From: Archaeoglobaceae archaeon
Lineage (GTDB): Archaea; Halobacteriota; Archaeoglobi; Archaeoglobales; Archaeoglobaceae
Direction of reading: 5' to 3'
Assembly: GCA_027064525.1 (NCBI GenBank)
Contig: JAMOPJ010000022.1
Span: 1-47,439 of the forward strand
Length of the DNA: 47,439 bases
Notes under the pieces: model-generated
The model's database searches: none
Told to the model about the DNA's origin: nothing
What the model saw: the letters and a program-made list of their open reading frames with translations, nothing else
Position numbers and translations under genes: made by a program
In this document: piece by piece, positions 8,621-16,724 of the stretch
How positions within the stretch are numbered: the stretch's first letter is position 1
Layout: each line of letters starts with the position of its first letter

Positions 8621-9188
8621 GAAAGACGATGCTAAGAAAAATGTAGCATATGAACTATTCAAGAGAGAACTTTTTGCCAGCTTTAGCATATACTACTTCC
8701 CGTTAATGATCTTAATGTGTATAATCGTTCTTAAAGTGAACATGCTTAAACGTAATATAGCGATAACTTTTCCTCTTCTCTGCCTACTATTCCCAGCAAT
8801 TGTATCGGTTACAATAGCCTTCGTTAGGGTTAAGATCGTATGGGGTATCGAATACAAACCGAACTGGAAAAATCAAGCCCTGTTCCTCGCAATAGTTTCG
8901 TTCATGTTTCTTCTTGAGAAGGTACTTTATTCCATACTACAACAACCCGATTTTATGGGAATCGCATGCTTTTCATTCTTACTCTTAGTGGCATTAATGT
9001 GGTACAAGATCTCAAAGCAAAGAGTTGAATACAAAACGGTAGCTCAGATGATAGCACTCGTGGCAATTCTTTTCATCTTCGCATGGTCTGTGTTTACCAT
9101 CGTATTTAAAACGATCCATTCGGCAGTAGTGCTCCTAAGCTGGATTATATTGTTTCTGATCAGCATACGTGTTATTTTTAAAAAGTGA
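8610..9188 (+). CDS. Multi-pass membrane protein; candidate immunity protein
   Basis: This is a 192-residue protein of about six hydrophobic helices ending IRVIFKK. The ATG is preferred to a GTG-led extension because AAGGTGA lies five bases before it. It overlaps the last 11 bases of the halocin-like precursor, so the two are translationally coupled. No family is recognised. Its position fits a self-protection or export protein for the Cys-rich peptide. Its own frame is intact although the precursor is broken, which fits retention of immunity after loss of toxin. This is inference from context. Confidence 0.65.
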   Translation: MNAEKDDAKKNVAYELFKRELFASFSIYYFPLMILMCIIVLKVNMLKRNIAITFPLLCLLFPAIVSVTIAFVRVKIVWGIEYKPNWKNQALFLAIVSFMFLLEKVLYSILQQPDFMGIACFSFLLLVALMWYKISKQRVEYKTVAQMIALVAILFIFAWSVFTIVFKTIHSAVVLLSWIILFLISIRVIFKK

Positions 9189-9340
9189 TTAGTAAAGCTC
9201 AGGAGTAGTAAACTTATGCCGCTAAATTTCAAAGGGTTGAGGAATTCCTAAGATTCTCTGAAAGGGAAAGAGTCCGATGATATGTTCTCTGATTAAAGGA
9301 GAACTTAGAACTGCCCAAGATCAAAACCCTGCAAAAATTA

Positions 9341-9746
9341 TCAATGTAATGCTACAAAATCTTCGGGGATGTAAGCCCTTTCAGTCCACTTAAAGTCATC
9401 CACATTATAAGTTAGAAGGTATCCCTTTCGATTGACTACTGCAGCTCCTATGAAGTAGTCTCTGATTTTGCTCTTGCTTCTGCAAAGCTTTGAAGCCAAT
9501 TCTACATTCTCCTTTGTGAGTGGAACTATTTCGATCTCAAATTCCTTAATAATCCTCCAATACTTTCCAGTATCCCCACCGTACAGCTCGAATCCCAAAA
9601 GGATTTCAAAGTGGACGATGCATGAGATTCTAAATTTCCAGTCTCGCTCTTTAATCCATACCAAGCTCTCAATAGTTTTTCTCATATCCTTCTTCAGCGT
9701 TGAATATCCTGATGAAAACGTTCGAGTCTATGAAAACGTTAGACAT
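9341..9746 (-). pseudogene. VapC-like PIN toxin, frameshifted at an A-run
   Basis: The true start is the ATG that overlaps the antitoxin stop, reading MSNVFIDSNVFIRIFNAEEG with the PIN Asp and a following Asn. The frame ends at a TGA after YEKNY. Removing one A from the five-A run there restores the frame YEKTIESLVWIKERD, which continues through an intact PIN body (CIVHFEILLG, KSKIRDYFIGA, YLLTYNVDDF) to the stop. The single indel is the only defect I see. It may be a recent mutation, a slippage site or a sequencing error. Confidence 0.75.
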
Positions 9747-9981
9747 GGAAGCTTTCCCCTATCGCCTTCTGAATTTCCTTAAGTTGCTTCTTGCTAATTT
9801 TTAACGCTCCTACAGCATCTCTGAGAATTTCCTCGTATCGCCTTCTCCTCTCAACTTTCCTGATTACGAACTCGCCTCTCTCGTTCTTAACGAACTCAAC
9901 TTCATCACCTAACTCGATGCCGAGCTCTTCTCTGACCTCCTTCGGAATCGTCACCTGATACTTTCTCGTAACTTTAACCAT
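9739..9981 (-). CDS. AbrB/SpoVT-type antitoxin
   Basis: This 80-residue protein starts MVKVTRKYQVTIPKEVREEL and has the swapped-hairpin AbrB DNA-binding motif (GDEVEFVKNERGEFVIRKV), followed by a basic linker and a helical C-terminus that would bind the PIN toxin. The ATG at 9981 is chosen because the fold begins there. Its stop overlaps the toxin start. The gene is transcribed from the leftward half of promoter copy C, which ties a toxin-antitoxin pair to the island's promoter family. Confidence 0.8.
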   Translation of the reverse strand: MVKVTRKYQVTIPKEVREELGIELGDEVEFVKNERGEFVIRKVERRRRYEEILRDAVGALKISKKQLKEIQKAIGESFHV

Positions 9982-10030
9982 AGTACTACTTCTATGCAGT
10001 AGAACTTCATTAAGTTTCTGACGAAAAATA

Positions 10031-10128
10031 CTGTATATAAAGTTTCTGACCATATCTTGAGAATTATATTTTGATATATATTTTACTAAACATATTATTC
10101 TCATTATATGGTCAGAAATATTAAATAG
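10031..10128. promoter_or_regulatory. Divergent promoter module, copy C
   Basis: TTCTGACCATAT at 10044-10055 and ATATGGTCAGAA at 10106-10117 repeat the exact 62-bp spacing of copy A. The leftward TATA (TTTATATAC) serves the AbrB antitoxin, and the rightward A/T box (TTAAATAG) serves the broken secreted-protein gene. The internal CTTGAGAATTATATTTT is identical to copy A. Confidence 0.85.
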
Positions 10129-10168
10129 TAGAAAGGTTTATAGCAGAGAAATCAGAAGGTGATGGAAT

Positions 10169-10923
10169 GTGAGAAGGGTATGGGTTATTGGGATCTTGTT
10201 GGCCATGATGCTGGTAATGAGTGGTGCTATGCCTGTGTTGGGTGCACCAGTGGAAGAAAAACCAAAAGGGGAAAAACAAAGAATCGTCGTTGAAGTTAGT
10301 AAGCGTGTTCATACAAATAGTCCCGTAGAAAAGGGTAGCAAAAAGATAGACGATCTTATCAGCAACGCAGTTAGCACGACTGCTTTAACCACTGAAAACG
10401 TTCAGTACATCCGTACGGACACACTCAGCGCAGAAACAGCCTATGCCACCGCTTATGCCAGCTTCAAACTTTACAAGGTACTCGTTGACGATCCTAACTA
10501 CGATTACTACATCGTATGGACTACATCGTATGGATGAAGGGCACTGGAATCAGTAAAGAGGATGTACTGCTTGGCGATGACGGAAACGTTTATGAGGTTA
10601 GAGTTGGAATCCAGCTCAACAGAGATGCCGATGTAGTAACAGACTGGGAGCCAGTTTCGGACGTAAGTACTGGTACACCGGTCACTATTACTGCCAGCCT
10701 ACAAGTCGAACATAATGGTGTTAGTGCTGGAATATCGGAAAGTTATACACTTTATCCGGGACACGTTGGTCCCCAGTCGCTGACAAGCAATCTATTCAAA
10801 GCACACTGGAATGGAAACTATGAGGGCTCTGTCGGAGTTATTGCTGGTGTAGAATTTAGAGTTCCTAAAGGAACTGGGTGGGATTATACATACTCACTAT
10901 ACTTGGATAGCGGACAGTTCTGA
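10169..10923 (+). pseudogene. Secreted protein gene broken by a 14-bp tandem duplication
   Basis: The GTG start follows AAGGTGATGG and gives a signal peptide (VIGILLAMMLVMSGAMPVLG). The frame runs to YDYYIVW and then stops at about 10537. CTACATCGTATGGA occurs twice in tandem at about 10506-10533; removing one copy fuses this frame with the next, giving YDYYIVWMKGTGISKED. The intact ancestor would be about 246 residues with a beta-rich C-terminal half. VTITASLQVEHNG...SESYTL weakly resembles the C-terminal half of the 6015-7181 protein. No known family is recognised. The short duplication looks recent and could revert. Confidence 0.8.
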
Positions 10924-10935
10924 AGGGGTCTAAGA

Positions 10936-11331
10936 ATGAAAGCGGATAGAATATTCTTATGTTGTGTGGGTGGTGTTGCAATCACCACCCTTGCCATTAT
11001 TTTTGCAATCGCAATTGGACATAGCTCGGAGATGTATCATTCTGACTACCCTATGTGGGCCTGTATTGGCTTGATTCTGCTTTTTTTCCCTACCACACTG
11101 ATATATATAATATGTATGAAAAAAAATATTAAAGATGTGAGAAAATTAATCGCATTGATGTTTAGTATAGGACTGATAGGAATTTTCATCCAATACTTCC
11201 TTGTTGTCGAAATAGTTAGTTGTAGGTATGCTATGTACTTTTACTGGTTTAGGGGCCCAATACTACTAGGTGGTTTGTTTGCTTTCGCCCTAACAACGAT
11301 TTTCCTTTGCATTCTGCATATATTCGACTAG
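10936..11331 (+). CDS. Four-helix membrane protein; candidate immunity protein
   Basis: The protein is 131 residues with about four transmembrane helices and short polar loops; the longest loop is KKNIKDVRK in the middle. Its ATG lies 12 bases after the upstream secreted-protein stop with AGGGG in front, so both are likely on one mRNA. No family is recognised. The pairing of a secreted protein with a small multi-pass membrane protein repeats the layout at 7836-9188. Confidence 0.6.
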   Translation: MKADRIFLCCVGGVAITTLAIIFAIAIGHSSEMYHSDYPMWACIGLILLFFPTTLIYIICMKKNIKDVRKLIALMFSIGLIGIFIQYFLVVEIVSCRYAMYFYWFRGPILLGGLFAFALTTIFLCILHIFD

Positions 11332-11392
11332 GATGAGTTAAATAAATGATGTAAAGAGAATATTAAACGTGAAATGAGTGGTGATGCAACAC

Positions 11393-11450
11393 TGTTGATG
11401 GTATTATTTAAATCATAGTAAAGTCACGACCCGTGAAATGTGTTTGCAAC
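11393..11450. repeat. Short dispersed repeat, copy 2
   Basis: TGTTGAT, then ATTTAAATCAT, an interrupted centre and a closing TTTGCAAC. It shares TGTTGAT and the TTAAATCAT core with the copy at 32293, and sits in the noncoding gap before promoter copy D. Confidence 0.4.
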
Positions 11451-11500
11451 AATTATCATTTTTCCCATTATGATGGGTTTTTCACACTCTGAAAAACTAC

Positions 11501-11595
11501 CATATAAACTTTCTAACCATATCTTGAGAATTATAGTTTTAATGATATTTTCTTAAAGATATTATTTGTATTATATGGTCAGAAAATACTTATGG
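11501..11595. promoter_or_regulatory. Divergent promoter module, copy D
   Basis: TTCTAACCATAT (one mismatch) at 11511-11522 and ATATGGTCAGAA at 11573-11584 again start 62 bp apart. The rightward ACTTATGG box serves the following secreted protein. The left half also has a leftward TATA (TTTATATGG) but no minus-strand gene follows it, so that side may be a relic or an antisense promoter. Confidence 0.8.
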
Positions 11596-11634
11596 AATTG
11601 AGTCTAAATAACTTCTAAGTTAAGAGGTGGTTAA

Positions 11635-12765
11635 ATGAGAGTTTGGAAAGGTTTAGTAGGTTTGTTAGTGGTATTAGTTACGATCAGTAGCATGGCAGGG
11701 GCTGCAAATTTAGAAATTAGGAATGCCGACGGGGCACATATTTTCATTTCAGCATTGTATCCAGATGGTTTTAGGCACATAGCAGATTACGATATTAGTA
11801 GCAATGACTATAAAATTGTGCTTAATCTTGCAGATCTAAAAAATGCATGGCAGGAGGAGTATAGAAAGAATGGAACAATGGCTGAACCACTAATTTCTGT
11901 GACGATCGTAACTAAAGATGGTAGAATTGCCGTGGAAAATGTGAACTTTAGATGGGATAAGCTACCCTCATCAAAAGTTATTTATCCAAAGTTTAAGAGT
12001 GTATCGCCAGCTAAGAGCAACGATGTTCATGTAATGGTTCCCGAATACTATGAGTGGCTTGATGATTCGTATGAATGGAGCGGAAACGTTATATTGACAA
12101 AAGTTCAACCAGATAATACCTCGTGGGGAACAGTAGACTACTCATACTTTAAAAATAAAAATGTCGGGTTTAAAGTATACGTTTTTGTGGACACAGACTG
12201 GACAGGAAAAGGATATCACATTATTAGTAAGAACGATGCTGGTGCCCACACTGGCTCCTTCGCAACTGGTCAGAATTATTATGTTTGGATGAAGGTCAAA
12301 TATAGATACGAAAGATGGGGTGTATACTGTGCCGGTGATATATATTACAAAGAATACATATATGTAATAGATTTCTATCCGAGCACAATCAATGGTGGAA
12401 CCTCAAAACCAGAGGACGCTCAAACCGTTCCTGTAGATGACTATATTTATGAAGGAACGAAAACTTCAACTTCCCACGATATACCATACTACACATTTAC
12501 ACTGTGGAATCTTGACCAAAAAGAGGTCGCCATAGACTGTTTGAAGTTTATTGAGGTTCTTAAAACACTTGGTAAAATTAGTTCAAAGGCTGCTAGTGCT
12601 GCAGACGCTATTGGGTTGTTTATAGGTGTAAATTTTGAATACGACGACACCTGTGGATTTTACTGCTCCGTGCGATTATATTCGAATCCAAATATAGCTC
12701 ATCCCGTTTACAGGGCAGTAACTCAAGCGGTTGACACCACCCCAGCAATATACATTTCAAACTAG
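11635..12765 (+). CDS. Secreted protein of unknown function
   Basis: This 376-residue protein starts at an ATG with AGAGGTGG in front and has a signal peptide (LVGLLVVLVTISSMAGA). The body is beta-rich and aromatic-rich (YYVWMKVKYRYERWGVYC, YYKEYIYVIDFYP). The C-terminal part has a small helical, Ala-rich segment (ISSKAASAADAIGLFIGVNF) that could be membrane-active or amphipathic, followed by a CGFYC pair. No family is recognised. It is expressed from promoter copy D. An effector role is inferred from its regulon membership only. Confidence 0.65.
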   Translation: MRVWKGLVGLLVVLVTISSMAGAANLEIRNADGAHIFISALYPDGFRHIADYDISSNDYKIVLNLADLKNAWQEEYRKNGTMAEPLISVTIVTKDGRIAVENVNFRWDKLPSSKVIYPKFKSVSPAKSNDVHVMVPEYYEWLDDSYEWSGNVILTKVQPDNTSWGTVDYSYFKNKNVGFKVYVFVDTDWTGKGYHIISKNDAGAHTGSFATGQNYYVWMKVKYRYERWGVYCAGDIYYKEYIYVIDFYPSTINGGTSKPEDAQTVPVDDYIYEGTKTSTSHDIPYYTFTLWNLDQKEVAIDCLKFIEVLKTLGKISSKAASAADAIGLFIGVNFEYDDTCGFYCSVRLYSNPNIAHPVYRAVTQAVDTTPAIYISN

Positions 12766-12862
12766 AACTATAATTAATAAATTTTAATTTTTATGATATG
12801 ATTAAATCAATCAATATATTCGATCTTCGCTGAAGATGTTTAGCGAGAAAAGAGGTGACAGA

Positions 12863-14077
12863 ATGAGACAAACTAGACTGTTAGTGGGTGTGTTGTTAGT
12901 GGTAGTCGTGATTGGTAATATAGCTGGAACGGCCATGGCCGTGAAGACAGAAACGATTTCGAAGACGGCAATATGTATTCACTTCCATTATCCCTCAGGA
13001 TGGAAAGCTGGAGATCCCCTACCTCAAAAAGATGTTCAGATGATCGAGAAGGCTAAAGACCTCAATGCAAGATACATTAGGTTTGATATATGGTGGAAAG
13101 ATGTTGAACCACAGAGAGATCAATTTAACGAAAATGCGTTCGAATATTACAGAGCAACTATAAATAGGATTCATCAGGAAGGCATGGACGTGATCGTGGT
13201 TTTGGGAAGCAGTGGAGGATTCCCATCGTGGGTTAATGACTTGCTAGAGGACTCCGGGACAGAATATTATATTGCCAAGGTCAACGACAAGACTGTAAAA
13301 ATCCCTACGGGTCGTGTAGACGTAAAAACATTCTTAAAGATCGCTAAAGAGAACCACATTCCCGTCAGGAATATATACGTAGTGAATGGCAAAGTAGTCA
13401 TACAGGCAAGAGTTACGCCAGGGTTCCTTGAGGAAGCAAAGGAATATGCGTCAAAAGTTGCTCAAGAGTTAGGTTATATGATAACATACTACCAGCTTGG
13501 CAACGAACTGAATCATCTGGCGGATCCCATTCAGATGTGGGATGATCCCAAATACATAAAGGCTCTTTATGACGGTATCTCAGAGCACGATTATTACTTT
13601 AAGACTATCGTGAACGCATTTGCCGATTGGGCTCAGTGGGATTACTGGCTAAAGTATTGGCTCGACAATGTTGGAAGTTGCATAAACATAGTTGCTATCG
13701 ATCATTACCCAGGAACTTGGGCTTTTGGTGAATCCTATGATCAATGGAGCGAGCTTGATACCCTGTTCAGTATAGCAGATCAGTATGGAAAACGGGCTGC
13801 TATAATGGAAACTGGATATTCTACATACTCTGATTTAATAAGCCACGGGGAGGATGAACAGAAAGATTTTATTAACTCTGCGCTACCAGTAATAAGACAG
13901 AAAGCTCAGCAACACCATTTAGCCTTTGTCACATGGTATGAATTGGTTGATGAACCGGGAAATATTCCAATCTGGCCATGGGTTGTAGAATATCACTTTG
14001 GAATCTGCAATAGCGACTTAACTCCCAAACTTGGCTACAACGACTTAGAGTACCAATTTAGTCTTTTTGGAGGATGA
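12863..14077 (+). CDS. Secreted glycoside hydrolase-like (clan GH-A type) protein
   Basis: After a signal peptide (residues about 1-27) the 404-residue protein has a TIM-barrel layout typical of clan A glycosidases: ARYIRFDIWWKDVEP near residue 70, an Asn-Glu pair in YYQLGNELNHL (Glu about 215, candidate acid/base), and METGYST (Glu about 316, candidate nucleophile). A segment at about 135-190 (KIPTGRVDVKTFLKIAKENH region) looks like an inserted lid. ATG at 12863 is preferred to an in-frame ATG 27 bases earlier because AGAGGTGA lies before it. Substrate is unknown. It has no promoter module of its own and may be co-transcribed with the upstream secreted protein. Confidence 0.7.
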   Translation: MRQTRLLVGVLLVVVVIGNIAGTAMAVKTETISKTAICIHFHYPSGWKAGDPLPQKDVQMIEKAKDLNARYIRFDIWWKDVEPQRDQFNENAFEYYRATINRIHQEGMDVIVVLGSSGGFPSWVNDLLEDSGTEYYIAKVNDKTVKIPTGRVDVKTFLKIAKENHIPVRNIYVVNGKVVIQARVTPGFLEEAKEYASKVAQELGYMITYYQLGNELNHLADPIQMWDDPKYIKALYDGISEHDYYFKTIVNAFADWAQWDYWLKYWLDNVGSCINIVAIDHYPGTWAFGESYDQWSELDTLFSIADQYGKRAAIMETGYSTYSDLISHGEDEQKDFINSALPVIRQKAQQHHLAFVTWYELVDEPGNIPIWPWVVEYHFGICNSDLTPKLGYNDLEYQFSLFGG

Positions 14078-14081
14078 ATAG

Positions 14082-14622
14082 ATGAAAAGCAATAATTTTT
14101 TACTTTTTTTTTAATAAAATTATACTCTACGGATATTTTGTAGGACTCTTTAATTTAGTGGTATGCCTGTGTCCTTACATCGTACTGGACTATATGTTGG
14201 TTATTCCACCTTTAGTATCCTACGTATTTCCTCTTGGAAGCTTTGTTGGTATGATTCCATATATATTCTTTCGTTTGGATTATCCTATAATTATTATAAA
14301 ATATAATTATAATTTATATTTATATTATTTATTGCTTGTATCTGCCATTGGTTTGCAGACTTACATAATATTGCAAGTTCTCAAAAATAGAATATATAAA
14401 ATCTACAAAATGATTATACTACATCATTTTAGTGTAGGTTTATTTTATTTAGTACATTTAACTATATATCCGTTAATATTATATAGGAATAATTTGCATT
14501 TACTAATGGAGCATGAAGCAAACTTACTCGTAATATTACTAGGAATGTACGGGTTTCTTCTGAACATCTTGGCTGTGGTTTCCTTAACTAAAGATACAAG
14601 AAGTGATATTTATGAAATGTAA
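14082..14622 (+). pseudogene. Multi-pass membrane protein, frameshifted at a poly-T tract
   Basis: An ATG (MKSNNF) after the SD GGAGG opens a frame that fails after nine consecutive T's near 14104-14112. With eight T's it would continue as FFNKIILYGYFVGLFNLVVC and join the long open frame that ends KDTRSDIYEM. The joined protein is about 179 residues with four to five helices. It aligns with the protein at 14910-15437 (both have an HH...G turn and G.YGF.LN near the C-terminus). It could be a slippage on/off switch, a dead gene or a sequencing error. Confidence 0.7.
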
Positions 14623-14643
14623 TTATTTTTAAAATTTATTTTT

Positions 14644-14907
14644 GTGGAATATATTCTTGGGTTAACTTACATTATTGGATATCCAATTTTTGGTGGCATG
14701 CTTTATATCGTGTTTCCTTCCGTCGTTATAATGTACGCGCTCGGATTAGCCGGTTTTTTCGGTATAATCCCACAGGAACTTTCATATAAGCTAATGCAAC
14801 CTTTGGGCATAATAACAATAATGACGGTAAACGTTGTTTTTCAGCTGTGTATTATTTACAAAGTGTATAAACTTGTACTTAAAAATGAATGTGGTTCGGG
14901 CGTATAA
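14644..14907 (+). CDS. Short membrane protein, N-terminal-half paralogue
   Basis: This 87-residue protein has about three hydrophobic helices and matches only the N-terminal half of its neighbours (Y.IG......FP.....GLAGFFGIIP, then KVYKLVLKN). It lacks the HH and YGF motifs, so it is a truncated paralogue or a pseudogene. The GTG start is uncertain because no SD is evident and the frame is open a little further upstream. It is the middle member of a tandem trio. Confidence 0.45.
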   Translation: MEYILGLTYIIGYPIFGGMLYIVFPSVVIMYALGLAGFFGIIPQELSYKLMQPLGIITIMTVNVVFQLCIIYKVYKLVLKNECGSGV

Positions 14908-14909
14908 TC

Positions 14910-15437
14910 ATGAACGTGAACGAGATGCTGACAAAACTGGCGGTATATAGCTATCTCGTTGGCTTAATGATATACTTGATTCTAATATTTACTCCGTTTG
15001 CTTTAGCTTTGATATGGCCTGTGGGAATGCTACCGCTACTCTTACCATTGGCGGGATGCTGGGGTGTAATACCATATCCTGCGATTACATACTTAGGATT
15101 ATCATGCACTACAGGATTTAAGGGGACAATTGCTCTAATTCCGTATTATATCGTTCTTACGGTCTCAATAATTGCCCAAACACTCATCTTGATAAAGGCT
15201 CTAACCGCTATGAAGGCTAACAATAGGGATTCCATCTTTAGAGTCTTACAATTTCATCATATGTTTGCAGGAATATTTGTAGGTGTATTTTTTGCAGGCT
15301 ACCCGCTAATGAGGGATATAAGAATGGGAATTAATATATTTAATTTTGAACATATTATCTTAATATTAATCGGAGCCTACGGATTTATCCTTAATCTAAT
15401 CGTGTCCTTAGCCATAGGACAAAATCGTAAGTTGTAA
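14910..15437 (+). CDS. Multi-pass membrane protein, tandem paralogue
   Basis: The protein is 175 residues with about five transmembrane helices. Motifs shared with the first member are FHHMFAGIF and GAYGFILN. Its ATG overlaps the TAA end of the preceding gene, so the two are coupled; an in-frame ATG 21 bases earlier is possible. The trio follows a secreted glycosidase-like gene, so a self-protection or transport role is inferred. No known family is recognised. Confidence 0.6.
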   Translation: MNVNEMLTKLAVYSYLVGLMIYLILIFTPFALALIWPVGMLPLLLPLAGCWGVIPYPAITYLGLSCTTGFKGTIALIPYYIVLTVSIIAQTLILIKALTAMKANNRDSIFRVLQFHHMFAGIFVGVFFAGYPLMRDIRMGINIFNFEHIILILIGAYGFILNLIVSLAIGQNRKL

Positions 15438-15487
15438 TGTATTGAACTTTTTCGACTAACAGTCATAACATGTCCTAAACAGATGTG

Positions 15488-15575
15488 ATTTTACCATGTC
15501 TTGTAAATTATATTTTCAATTATTTAATCCTATAAATATTATTTTGAATATATGGTCAGAAGATATTTATGAAAT
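15488..15575. promoter_or_regulatory. Promoter module, copy E
   Basis: ATATGGTCAGAA at 15550-15561 is followed by GATATTTATG, the rightward TATA. A decayed left half (ATTTTACCATGT, 8 of 12 matches) lies exactly 62 bp upstream. The internal segment (CTTGTAAATTATATTTT) is recognisable. It drives the secreted metzincin gene. Confidence 0.8.
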
Positions 15576-15613
15576 GAAGTTCTAAATCATTTCTAAGTTA
15601 AGAGGTGGTATGA

Positions 15614-16711
15614 ATGAAATGGGTTAAACCGTTAGTAGGTATATTCTTAGTTTTAGTGATGTTAGGAATGGTTGTGAGTGCGGTAATTATACCAAAGCAA
15701 AGTGACATACCATTAAAGCCACCAGAAAAGCTTACGGAAGGTGAACTACAAATGATATACAAAAAGTATGGGATAACTGAAAATGACATCAAATTTGCAA
15801 AGGGTGTGTTACCAAGTTACTTAAAAGGAACAATCTTAAATGGTAGTAAAAGAGTCATAGTTACAGAGAACGGTAAGGTTCCAGAGAATATAGCTAAAAA
15901 GCTGAAAGGGAAGGGTATAGACTATATCGTGATAAGTTATGAAGAAATGAATAAAATAATTGAGAATGCAAGAAAGAGATATATTAAAAAGTATGGTGTC
16001 GATCCGGCAAATCCGAGAGTTGAAGTGGTTGATGGAGTTGTATTGCCGAAAGAATACGTTAAAATACTTGTTGAACACAGATTGTTAAAACTAGAACAAC
16101 CTACATATACTACTACTGTAAGTAGTTGCGGAAATCCTTCAAACGGGCCGCATGCAATAGATGGTCAGATTGAAGTCCATGTCTTTGTAGCAAAGGATGG
16201 TAAACATGTCCCAACAGAACCTTTTGAGTCAGACACTAAAAACGCTTTAGAAAGATTCGAGAACTTTAACGTAAATGTGCAAGTAACGTTTTACTATGGG
16301 TTCTGGAATGCAAGTGACGTTTCGGACTGGGATGATGCTGGTAAACTTCTTGACGATCTTGCCAAGGATACATCATGGGTCATCGATAGTAAAAACGATA
16401 TCGTAATCGGTTGGGTCAATTACGCTAACCACAATGGCGTTGCATACCCAGATGGAATGTGGGATTTAAACAATGACGGAACCCCAGATTTTGCACCATA
16501 TGCTTTGTGCGCAGTTGAAGCATCTACACCCGACTGGCCACATGACAGCATAGTTCAACATGAAGCATCACATCTCTTTGGAGCAGACGATCAGGGATAT
16601 TGGTGGTGGGAACATCCACCGTGCATAATGAATTATGGTTGGGCATACTTAGGTGTCGATTGTTGGTGCGACGATTGTGGGTCGTGTGTAGCAAGTAACA
16701 TAAATCCATGA
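15614..16711 (+). CDS. Secreted metzincin-type zinc metalloprotease
   Basis: After a signal peptide (LVGIFLVLVMLGMVVSA) there is a propeptide-like region of about 150 residues rich in Lys and Glu, then the catalytic region. The zinc site is HEASHLFGADD at about 316-326, matching HExxHxxGxxD in which Asp serves as third ligand, and a Met-turn follows (CIMNYGW, Met about 339). A Cys-rich tail (DCWCDDCGSC) probably forms disulfides. The start has AGAGGTGG eight bases upstream, and the gene uses promoter copy E. It is probably an extracellular protease made as a zymogen. Confidence 0.85.
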   Translation: MKWVKPLVGIFLVLVMLGMVVSAVIIPKQSDIPLKPPEKLTEGELQMIYKKYGITENDIKFAKGVLPSYLKGTILNGSKRVIVTENGKVPENIAKKLKGKGIDYIVISYEEMNKIIENARKRYIKKYGVDPANPRVEVVDGVVLPKEYVKILVEHRLLKLEQPTYTTTVSSCGNPSNGPHAIDGQIEVHVFVAKDGKHVPTEPFESDTKNALERFENFNVNVQVTFYYGFWNASDVSDWDDAGKLLDDLAKDTSWVIDSKNDIVIGWVNYANHNGVAYPDGMWDLNNDGTPDFAPYALCAVEASTPDWPHDSIVQHEASHLFGADDQGYWWWEHPPCIMNYGWAYLGVDCWCDDCGSCVASNINP

Positions 16712-16724
16712 TGAGGTGACTACG

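Noticed and set aside
11339-11460. TGATG-containing stretch as a C/D-box sRNA
   Set aside because: GTGATGC and TTGATGG are near box C, but no properly spaced CTGA boxes are present.
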